Positions 1-9,514 of a stretch of DNA of 32,269 nt are shown piece after piece. Made by a program: the position numbers and the translations under genes. The notes beneath the pieces are model-generated. The model did no database searches. It saw only the letters and a list, made by a program, of their open reading frames with translations, and was not told the DNA's origin. Each line of letters opens with the position of its first letter. Position 1 is the stretch's first letter. The stretch spans positions 197,984 through 230,252 of the forward strand of contig BFEA01000926.1 in assembly GCA_003427395.1 (NCBI GenBank), written 5' to 3'. The DNA comes from Chara braunii. Lineage: Eukaryota > Streptophyta > Charophyceae > Charales > Characeae.

Positions 1-10
1 TCGAAACGAG

Positions 11-86
<76 letters not shown>

Positions 87-266
87 GTGGTTTAAGGACT
101 CGCGTTTATCTCCATTGCTGTTTTGTCTGCGTGTGATGTGTGCATGGTCCTGATGCATGGGTATTGTTGTATGCATGTGGTGGTACGAGAGTTTATGGAT
201 GAATTGAATGTCTCATTGTCCAGAGGAGCTTGATGTGTGTGTATGCGTGTGCGCTTACAGGCGTGT
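1..266. other. Flanking DNA left of the retroelement
   Basis: This stretch lies outside the 3' LTR, whose terminal TGTCGAG begins at 267. After the GA microsatellite it holds mixed-composition DNA ending in a GT-rich run. I see no gene in it. The five bases next to the LTR, CGTGT (262-266), would be the candidate target-site duplication, but the other end of the element lies beyond the window, so this cannot be tested here. Confidence 0.6.
15..83. repeat. (AG)n microsatellite
   Basis: About 34 uninterrupted AG dinucleotides at the left edge of the window, outside the element. A second AG tract at 15105-15364 lies inside the nested LTR and is unrelated in position. Confidence 0.95.
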
Positions 267-738
267 TGTCGAGCGCATCGGTCCGGCACTGCACGTGGCA
301 GCGCGGGACCATCTCGGCCGCGTCACGCAGGAGTTGTACCAACCTCGACACGAACACACACATGGAGCTTCCTTAGGCCGCTCCGGCCGAGTGCGCCAGC
401 CATACCTCTTGCGAGCCCCTACGACAGGAAAGGGCCTACGTGAGGCACAACTTACCTCCACCATACGGGAGTTGTCACCTCCCTTCGGTGGGCGTATCCT
501 AGCCGAGCTACCAGTCCACAGTACGAAAGCTACTCGGTTGCAATCGCAGAGGTGGACCAGCCGAGGGCGTTTCTCGTTCGCTGTAGCATTGGGGGTATGC
601 GCGGTAATACGCCTATCGAACCCGCACGCGAACCGACATCTGGGGGGGGCTGAGGTCCCAAGCGCGATTCGTCGTCGGTCGACTAGGACGCATCCCACAC
701 ACCACGTGCCCACCACTCTACGAACACAAAAATAAAAT

Positions 739-757
739 ACACACACACACACACACA
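739..757. repeat. (AC)n microsatellite inside the 3' LTR
   Basis: A run of about nine AC units. The 5' LTR has a shorter run at the matching place (about 28408-28422), so the tract is an ancestral part of the LTR that has changed length. Confidence 0.9.
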
Positions 758-2255
758 TCGAACAACGCGACAACATTCCTAGTCCCTTAGTAGCCGTCCC
801 ATAACTTTCCACTACGGAAAATCGGACAAGCGTCGCGCGCGAGACTTAGTATAAAACTGCGCGGATGCAAGGCCTACTTATATTGACTGGCCATGCGTGC
901 GTACGCAAGTAGTCGCGATGATGGCATACTATGTGGTACCCACACTCGCACGGCCCTCGTTAATCTCGAGGGTCGCGTTCGACACTCAAGTGTCAGCTGA
1001 CACGCGCCTTGAGGGTTAATCTTTCGACGCCAGACAACCGCCATGCGCGGTTGAAGACCACACACCCCCTTCTGCACCCTTATGCAGAGTGGGTGGTAAA
1101 CAGATCTATGCCTGTGGTGGTAATCGTCTCTCGCGACCCCGGGGGTAAGTCTTCCCCGGGCCTGGTCGAAAGTCAAGGGGTTTGACTTTGACGGTTGCCA
1201 CGGACTACAACGTCCAACCATAAAAATTTCTAAAAAACAAAAAAAATACGCACGACACCAAGAAGAGGGAATAGGGCAAAGGTCCCCTATTAGCGCACCC
1301 TTCCCCTCTATGGGTGGTGCCGGCGACCTACAATAATCCCAAACGCTGCGCCTACATGCGAGCCCGGCGGTCCCATAACCTTTAGACGTTGGGGCGGTGA
1401 AACGTCGCGTGCGGGATTCTAACATAAAGCTGCGCGGCCTCAGGCCAACTCTATGCCAACCACCGATGTCAATCATATGTGGTAATCACGGCTCCGACCT
1501 CGCGATATTGAATGGCTGAAGGAACACATCGCGATGGGTCACCCCTCACGATATTGAACGGTTGAAGGACACGCCGTTCGGCCCTCGCGACAATTCCGCC
1601 TTCAAGGTGGAGTGTCTCGCCGACCAAAGTAAATAGGCTTTGTGCAAGGGGAAACTCCTCCCCTACAGAGTCTAGGGCTTGGGATGTCCTGGACAAGGAC
1701 CTTGAATCCCGACCCAAGACCAACGTCCGACTAAGAAAGCCTCAAGACGCAAATAGGCAGGCGCGAGGGTTTTTCCTACCCCTCGACCTCAATCCTTAAG
1801 CGTGTTTTTAACATGTGTCTCTTAGGCCTCTTAGATATCCATCATAAGCACACCCACGCATACACGCACAAAGGATATAGAGTTGCGACGATCACTTCTG
1901 ACAGGCACAGTGGGACCCCTCACAACCACGTATATGTATATGGGATCGCAGACAATCTAAATCCAAAATCCGAACCATATGACATACCTGCAATCACACC
2001 AAGAACCGAACGACAAAACACGCCCTACACGGAGTCAACCCCAACCATCCTCTATGCTCATACCCCTTCGTTTTAGCCATGCAAACCCCAACCGCCTTTC
2101 CAACCAACCTCAATTAAATACTCAATACCCTTGTTAAATGGTCATTCAATAAAAGTCTGGGTGAAACCCTTAACAAACAGTAAAACCACCAGGGCTAGAT
2201 TGAGTATGGAGAGTGAGTCGGAATTGAGTCGAAGACCGACGAATCGGCAACCGAC

Positions 2256-2294
2256 CTGTTATCAATAATAACAGAAGACGATCCTTATAGGATC
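2256..2294. repeat. Two adjacent dyads in the 3' LTR
   Basis: CTGTTAT (2256-2262) and ATAACAG (2268-2274) are perfect 7-bp arms around a 5-base spacer. GATCCT (2280-2285) and AGGATC (2289-2294) are perfect 6-bp arms around TAT. The 5' LTR keeps the pair at about 29952-29990 with one arm mismatch. The nested LTR has two dyads at the matching place (20641-20700), with other arm sequences for the second one. This suggests that the folding rather than the sequence is kept. Confidence 0.7.
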
Positions 2295-2562
2295 AACCGA
2301 AACTAGCCCACATCCAGAATCAAGTCGATCAAAATGGCCTGTGACACAAGACAGGTTGACACCCACCGCTAAATCTATAAGTTCACAGAGACCAATCCCC
2401 AAATCATGATCTCACCCAAGTCATCCTAGTTAACTAAGCCTATATCTATCCTCAAGCAATGCTCAAGGCAAGGGTAGGTTAATGGCAGAATCTCCCCTAT
2501 TCAGGGGGAATCGCCAGAATCGCCCCCCGTCAGAATATAATCTATCTCCTCTAAATTAAAAA

Positions 2563-2840
2563 AATTTCGGCAGCGCTTCCCGTAGGAAAAGTGCATTTTC
2601 AGAATTTGTATCAGCCTAAATATAAAACCAGAATAGTCTTTGACTTCCCAAAGCCCAACTTTGTCTAACTCCCCGATTTAGTAAAAGTTTGGGCAACACT
2701 CCCTTTAGAGAGGGAGATCTTTCATATTTTTACTAAGTCGTATATGAACTTTAGACAAACTGAACTTTGAAAAAGCAAGATTTTGACTAACTCCTTGGAT
2801 TTGCTAAAATTTCGGCAGCGCTTCCCGTAGAGAAAGTCGC
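2563..2840. repeat. Triplicated 'GCAGCGCTTCCC' hairpin motif in the 3' LTR
   Basis: Two nearly identical copies of an AAAATTTCGGCAGCGCTTCC block stand about 245 bp apart (near 2565 and 2810). A diverged third copy lies between them near 2685-2715, where CTCCCT and AGGGAG form a perfect 6-bp stem. Similar stems (CTTCC with GGAA) can form in the outer copies. The nested LTR has at least two copies in reverse complement at about 20310-20355 and 20400-20440. The function is unknown. Confidence 0.65.
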
Positions 2841-3139
2841 TTACCAAAATTTATACAAAGCCAAGTACAATAAAAGACCTCAGAAAATGCAAGAGTCGAT
2901 TTAAGTAAAAAAAAAAATTGCCTGGAAAATGCAGGAATTGAACTAACTCTTATCGCTCTAGTGACGAGCAACTACAACAACTACCTGTCAAACCGAAATT
3001 CACACCAAGTAGTAGCCTCACTTAGTCACATGCAGGCCAAAACACAAAGTTAAGTACTCTCGCCACCCCAAGTCAAACTTTGCAAACAATAGTTCGTAAT
3101 CTCTCGATGATTTATTCCCTTATACCCAGCCTACATAGG

Positions 3140-3975
3140 GCATAAAGTCAAGTCGTCCAATCTTATGGACCTGCCTGACTCCGCCATTGAGTATACACGA
3201 ACATGTTGCACAAACACTTCTCTCTTCCTTTTGGGGCATATGACCAAACCGTTCATCTTAGAACAAGGCTCAGCCACTCTGAACTGTTTAATATCAAAGT
3301 TATATATACCTCTCTGAGCTTGGTGTTGAAAAGTTGGGCATAAGACTGAGCCGTTCATCTTAGAACAAGGCCCAGCCTGCCCAGGGTTACCTTCAATTAT
3401 ACTCTTAGTTATACTCTCTTCATTTCATGATAAGCTATAGCCAGACCGTCCAATTTTATGGAACCCATGCCTGACTAGCCTGTTCATAAATAGGATAGTA
3501 TAAAATATAGTCAAAATTTAACCTTTTGGGTTCCAACATGTGCGAGGCTTTGGGCCAGACCGTCCAATCTTATGGAACATATCTGGTCCTCTGCCAGGTT
3601 CCTTTCTCTCTGATCCACTGCGTGCGGCATGAGTCCAAGGCCGTCCAATCTTATGGACGTGCCCTGCCCTCAGCGAGAATTACTCCCTCAGAATGAAACA
3701 GGAAGGTGCTGAGCCGTCCAATCTTATGGACTTGCTCAGGCCTCCTCGATCAAAAACAAAAGAAACATAACAAACCCCAATCAAACATGGCAACCAAACC
3801 CTCCAATCTTATGGTACAGGTTTGGCCCCTGAAAAGTCAGTCACAGTCAAACCCCCACAATTCAGAGCAATCAGACCGTCCAATCTTATGAAACTGGTCT
3901 GACCCTCCATGCAATTCAAAAATAAACACAGCGGTCAGGCCGTTCAATCTTATGGAACTGGTCTGACCCCATAGG
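3140..3975. repeat. Array of about ten hairpin repeats in the 3' LTR
   Basis: Ten units at 60-110 bp spacing share a six-base loop, ATCTTA on this strand (TAAGAT in gag sense), closed by a short stem. Most have TCCA/TGGA; two (3251-3264 and 3353-3366) have GTTC/GAAC instead; one (near 3449) has a TTTTA loop variant. Outer arms differ from unit to unit but pair within each unit: CTGAGC with GCTCAG (3709-3714, 3734-3739), CCAAACC with GGTTTGG (3794-3800, 3819-3825), TCAGACC with GGTCTGA (3871-3877, 3896-3902), GGTCAGGCC with GGTCTGACC (3933-3941, 3960-3968, one wobble), and GGGCCAGA with TCTGGTCC (about 3552-3589, one wobble). Such covariation points to selection on RNA or DNA folding at some time. 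Confidence 0.85.
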
Positions 3976-6789
3976 ACCCTGTCAGCCTCAGGCAAAACCA
4001 CCTTTCACCCACCCTTCCCCCAGATGCAACCCCTTATGTTCACAATCTGCCTTCAGGCAATCAACAAACTGAAACTGCGATTGCACACACACACTCCTTT
4101 ATTTAGTCTGACTTGTGTCCTGCCAGTCAATCCAAAGTCAAAATAGGGGTGCATATAGTATACTCAATCAACCATAGCTAGATGTACAGATAGGGGCTGT
4201 ACGAGGGCATATAGAAGGGGAGCAATGGTTGCCTCTCAGTTCCCTGCCTTCAGAACTCCTCCTAAGTCCCGGCAGAGCTCCCGCAATCGGTGGGATGACT
4301 CCCGACAGAGTCTTGCTGCGGTCCTACGGGTTGCAATCCCGCCTGCCGCCTTCCTCTCAGGACTGGACTAGACTTAGAATAAGAAGGGCAGAAGGAGGAA
4401 GTTTGAGTCTCTCAGATCCAAGAGAGGTGCACTCAGACTCGCAGGAGAGGACCTTGATTTCTCGATTCGCATGAGGGCCCCGCAATGGCAGCCAAAAGGT
4501 AACCGTTGAGTCAACTCTCTGGGTCGAACCACTGAAGTCGAACTCCCGACGACTCCTCGAACTGCTTTACTAACCTCCCCCTCCCCCTACTTGCTCGGTC
4601 CAATCACCCCTCTGGATTCCAACACGTCTCCTCCGGCCAATCGCCACATGGTAACAGCCCGTAACGACCAGCAGTTGTATACTCTAACATGCAGCAACCA
4701 TTCGTTCCCAGTTAGCAAGGGTATCAGTTGTCCGTGCAGCCAGGCAGCCAGCCGCTCACGCACGGCCAGCAGCAATAGCAACAGTTCGTATGTGCACAGT
4801 CAACGGACACAGCACTCGTGCGCAATCAACCCGCAACCGCAACAGGTCACGGTAGCCGGCCACAGCTGTTCGTGTGCAGGCGCAGCAACAGCTCGTGCGT
4901 AATCAACGGGAATAGCACTGGCGCACGGTCAACCGGAGCAGCGGTATGCCGTAGTCACGTGGCCCCAAACAACTGCTCTTGAAGCAGCGCAGCAATTCGC
5001 AGCAAGCCTAACCACGGCTGTAGCAAAACGTTCAGTTACAAGTGAACGGCAAATATACAGCAGCGGAACGCCCAACACCCGACCAACGTATCTGAAACCA
5101 ACGACAACAGTCGCCTGCGCCAGCATACCGTCTCAAGGCGCCGGACTCCAACGCTCAACCCCAACGTGTATGCCACCGACCCTCGCTCGGCGGATAGGTT
5201 CCGATCCCGTGCTTTGTTCCCAACTGCTTCCACTGTCAGTAGCGTGAGCCTAGAGAGACCTACTGCTGAAACCCGTCCGGCTACGCTCCTTCTACTCCCT
5301 CTAACTACACAGGCGACGCCCCTGCCACGGTTTTTCTTCCATCCCCCGATAAGTAATCCCCCTCCCCCTCTCTGCATTTGTTCGAACTTCCCCGAGGCAT
5401 CTCCACCGAATCGTACCAGCCCTCGCTGTCGTTCCAAGCGTGACGACACCTGACCATCATTCTGGCCAAGACCAACCGTGCGCAAGCTCACGCACTGGGC
5501 ACAACCCAAACTCGCCGTACCTGCCAAAAGCACACCGCCGCCCCCAGGTCCAGTAGCACTATCATACTCACAATGCCCCAGAACCCCAACTTGTAATCTT
5601 CGCTCGCCTAATCCCACTGTGGAACGGCCAAGGTACGTGCTCCTTCCCTCGTGCTCTCTCTCTCCCCCGACACTCCGCCATACCTCAGCGCACCCAGCTC
5701 CTCACTAACCTTTCTTCCTACCTTCCTGATGCTAGAACTAACTTCGAAATCAGTGTCGCCCGACCTTAAAACCCCGGTTTCGAGCCTTCGTTCGTTCGTT
5801 TTGTCAAGAAACGAAGGAATTCAGATTTTTTCTCCCCCGTTCCTCTTCGCTCCTGCCATAGTTTCTCGCACCCCTATCCTTTACTACTCTCTCTACACTT
5901 ACCTCCTGGTAGATCTGGTCTCAGATTCGGGGTCGCAGGCCCCGAAAACCCCCACTCAGAGTCTTCTCTCGCCCGAATTCATCAAGAGTCGGGCGTGATA
6001 ACATCTTCGTTGTCCACCACAGCCTTGCCCCCCCGCCACTACGTTCTTCCGTTCCATTCCGCGTGCACCTGGCGTGTTTCCGCGCCCGGGTTCGTCCCCT
6101 CTGCCCGTACTACGCCGTTCTGCTTCGGCCCGTCCGCTTCCTCAACCCGACAGCACCGGATGCAACTCAATCCCGCTTAGACGAGCGCGCTACGGCCTCC
6201 TTACTTCGCTACCTCGCCCTCGTCTTCCCGTTGCCGTCAACCATCATCCTACTACGACACAATCTCCAATACCTCGGGCACCGAGCGACTGATCCGACAA
6301 CACTCGAGTGCCAAGAGCAAAAAAAAACCGGCTACCGGCATGCCCTACTTTATCCCTTTTTGTGCTCGCACGCCCCAGGCCCCGCCCAAGTTCACTCCCG
6401 GTCTCTGCTCATCGCCTCGCCCGTGGCGGCGCCAATGGTCGGCCGGCCCAACCTGTTAGCGAGGAGGGGGACGAACCCACCCTCCTTGCCTGTCGCACCC
6501 GCCTGGCCCCCGCCGCTTTTCAACAGAAATCTGGGCACCCAACCTTGGTACCGCGTCCCGAGTCAAACGGGGTCGCGAATTATGGTGACAACGATAAATA
6601 GAAATAAACTGAAAACAAAGATAAAATGAAATAACATATATAAAAAAAATCCTAACCAAGGAGCGGGAACCGCCGGTACCCCACCGGTCCTATGGACCGG
6701 GTCCGTAGTCGCGCCCACCACCAAAACCAAGGGAGGATAGCCCGGTCAGGCCCTCAACCCCCTCAGTTTTCTCCACGACGCTCCGCCGC

Positions 6790-6882
6790 TGCCGCGCCGA
6801 CGCCCGTCGAGCTCAATCCCTGAACCTCCATAGCAATAATCCAGTACCGTAACCCATAGGGCTAAGCCCAAGCCTGGCACAG
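6790..6882 (-). repeat. tRNA-like module inside the 3' LTR
   Basis: In gag sense this reads like the D-arm half of a tRNA, with TTAGCCCTATGGGTTACGG resembling an A box and GGGATTGAGCTC at B-box distance. The copy in the nested LTR (24110-24202) is more complete. Both are followed in gag sense by a shared body (TTGAGGG..., a TTGGTTTTG block) and a T-rich tail. The layout is that of a tRNA-derived SINE now fixed inside the LTR. Decayed, and not a working tRNA gene. Confidence 0.45.
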
Positions 6883-7286
6883 TAACGCGCAAACTTCCAT
6901 ATGAAGTGGTGCCACACCGTCCCTAGGTCTGGGAAAAACAGCCCAAGCCTTCTCTTCCTTCCTGCAACTGGCGCGCCAACACCCGGCACCCGCGCCGGCC
7001 TACTTGGACCCTGTCGTGACCGCCCCGTGCGCCTACCGGCGTGACAGTCCTACCGTCGGTCGCGCATACCAATCATGAACGAACCCTTGCCCCTTAACCA
7101 ACCTATGACACGATCCGGATCTGCGGCCGGCCGCCCGCTTAATCAGAAAAAATCACACGCGCGCCTTAATATTGTGCGCCCACATACCCTCTAACTTAGT
7201 CAGGACGGGTCCCGGCCGCGGCCGCACCTCGCCCGACTTATGCCGACCAAACCCATTTTTTCTGTCATTTGCAAAAACCAGGGCGG

Positions 7287-7304
7287 ATACCCTTGTAAGG
7301 GTAT
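7287..7304. repeat. 8-bp palindrome near the LTR tip
   Basis: ATACCCTT and AAGGGTAT are perfect 8-bp arms with a 2-base centre, 11 bp from the U3 tip of the LTR. The same dyad, with 9-bp arms, stands at the same distance from the tip of the nested LTR (24871-24890), although the flanking bases differ. It could be a protein-binding site for the integrase complex or a transcription factor. Confidence 0.75.
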
Positions 7305-7315
7305 TCGCACCGACA

Positions 7316-9514
7316 GCCTACCGGACTATATTAAGCGACGTCCCCGTCGCTACACCAAATCAGAAAGCTACAAACTCATTCACACTCCAAATGGTGACGA
7401 GAGCGGAACCAATCCGATTAGCCGACAGACTCAGGGTTGAAGCCCCCAACAATCTGTGCCAACATAACTATATGCTGCCAGAGTTTCAACCTGGGTTTCC
7501 AATGTCCTGACATTAGGACGCCGGTGTATTAGGCATCAATACTACAGCATAAGTTCCAAAGGCCACCTCAAACCGTCCTCTCCCCTTCGTCCTAGACAAA
7601 CGCCGGCTTCTCGTTGAGTGTCCCCGTTAGACTCTGTCTCGTAAGTAGAGTCATATCCAGGAACGCGGGCCTTAAATGAGACCTCTGAAAGCATCCTCAC
7701 CTTCCTCTCACAATCCTTACAATTGGATATATACATCTATATACGTAAATCTCCACTGAGCTCTTTCTGCGGTCTAGTACAGAAATGCTAGGTCCCGATC
7801 CTGGCCCACCATAGTCTGGTTGATCGAGCCAGATCTACGGCCTACCGCATTGTTACTTTAGCGGCTGTCCCTTCGTTGGTTATGCAACGATAGGTTCTCT
7901 CCTGATAAACATTCAATCAGGGCGCCCAAACGACTCGACCGTATCCCCGCCATCCCGCCGGAGTAATTTCCCCGAGGCGTGCATAACCCCTTAAACTCTT
8001 ACCCTGTGGGTAGACATGGGCTTGCAGCCAGGTTGTGCTGGCTTGCAGCCATCCAATAGGGGTTGCACCCTAGAGGTGCTAACCTTTACCGTTTAGTTTG
8101 GTATTCCTCAATATGCCTTAGGGTTAGTGCCGGTGTTTAGACGGTGCGTCGCAAAACGGACCACAGGCCCACTCCGGGATTACGCATGGGTCTGTCTCAC
8201 TTTCAGAGATGTTTATCAGCTCCCTATGGGACAACATAGGGAACACGGCCCCCCCTGTCACAATCACAAACAATTTCACCGCTAGGCTCACACCAGGTTG
8301 TGGTCTATTGACTTGATCAGAGACAGCAGACCACACATCCCACGACATCTTTATGCACTGACTTGCGACCTTCTCAGTTCCACCAATGGTTCTGACCGTA
8401 ATCTTGGTTCCTTTCGTCAGATTTATCACTCAAATATTGCTTACCGTGTCATTAAATCTATTAATCACTTTTCACATGAAGGAGGTCTCTCTCAATAGGT
8501 CTCCCAGCCATCCCTCTCTTCTTATAGGATCGACTATCACGCGACCTGGTTCTTACAGCCTCGCCCTCTTTTGGGGATGGGTTTGTCAATGAACAACTCT
8601 TCCACCCTCCATAACCTGAAGGGGTCTCAACCATAGAACAACTCAAACTAAGAGGCCTTCTTATGGGTCGTCTCTCCAACTTAAACATGAGACGACTCAA
8701 ACCGAGGGCCAACTTATGGGTCCCCCCCCACAACTCAGCCATAAACATTCGGCATGGTAAGCATCCTAGCCTTACAGGCTCGCAAGACCCCTTAGGGTCC
8801 TTACACATCTGTTACAAAACAACCGCACTGCCTCCCCTTATACTCGGTCGTTTCACCTGCCTAAAAGCAGGCCGCGCGAGTATACCGGGGAGTAGACGAT
8901 ATCACATTTGCACAATACAAAATACATGAGATGTAACCCACACATCTCTCACACAAAGCCATCATACATCGGGATAAAGCCACACGTGTGAGAGTGATCG
9001 TGATCGCCACAATAATAGATCCCACAGAGTCTGACGTCAAATGTAATTGGGGGCAAAATATCTCCCTCAAGTCTCAATACAACACTCAACTCCGACTCTC
9101 ACACACTCAACTCGTAGGATGTATTTAGGAATGGAGTGCCTGCTCCGGGATCAACCAAATACTCAGTCCACTGTCTCACTCCATGGGGTAAACCCACACC
9201 ACAAGTGTTATGGGCTTTCAGGATCCACTCAAAACCATCAACAAGGTTTCCTAACCTCTAGGACAAACACTCATATCACATAGTCATTGATATCACACAA
9301 CCAAATCTCATCTCCTACATTGTATCACACACAAAGCCGAAAGACCGATCAAACCCTGCCACTTATGTATGTACAACTAGACAGGACTCTCGCGGCGAAC
9401 CCAAACGTGCACGCCCCTAGAACCCACTCAACCGACTCAAAGTATGTACATCTCTAACCCGACCTCTGTGTACAGAGGAACTCTAGTCCTACTGTCATAT
9501 GGACAGACCAGCCC
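7316..9514 (-). other. Untranslated 3' internal region of the element
   Basis: About 2.2 kb lies between the stop of the second gag-like ORF and the 3' LTR. I see no coding region with a recognisable motif. It holds short local duplications, for instance GGCTTGCAGCC twice near 8030-8052, and two diverged blocks of about 50 bp ending in CTTATGGGTC near 8640-8730. A polypurine tract is expected just above 7315 in gag sense; the bases there (7316-7345) are not purine-rich, so no convincing tract can be named. Confidence 0.6.

Larger units (their letters stand above)
267..7315 (-). repeat. 3' LTR (complete, 7,049 bp) of giant Gypsy element
   Basis: This is a complete long terminal repeat in gag sense on the minus strand, starting TGTCGG at 7315 and ending CGACA at 267. 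Its bounds come from two comparisons. The CGACA end matches the 5' LTR copy that abuts the primer site at 27937. The TGTCGG tip, with its palindrome, matches the nested LTR at 24900, where a target duplication fixes the edge. Positions 267 to about 4580 are directly repeated at 27937-32269, with about 8 substitutions in the first 210 positions by eye. It carries a hairpin array, a tRNA-like module and several dyads, described separately. The region 4590-6600 is C-rich and CAG/CAA-rich. ORFs inside it show no recognisable domain. At about 7 kb it is unusually long for an LTR. Confidence 0.88.

Noticed and set aside
255-812. 185-codon minus-strand ORF, with a related 179-codon ORF at 27841-28380
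   Set aside because: Lies within the LTR end; it is repeated only because the LTR is. The matching stretch of Z does not keep the frame, and the translation shows no domain.
3140-3975. Regularly spaced short repeats that look like a CRISPR array
   Set aside because: Spacing varies from 60 to 110 bp, repeats differ in their stems, 'spacers' contain the outer arms of hairpins, and the context is a eukaryotic LTR.
4098-4103. AATAAA polyadenylation signal in gag sense (also 31782-31787)
   Set aside because: A six-base match in a 7-kb LTR is expected by chance several times; nothing else marks the R region.
6790-6882. Functional tRNA gene
   Set aside because: No pairing acceptor stem, a weak B box and a disrupted anticodon arm.
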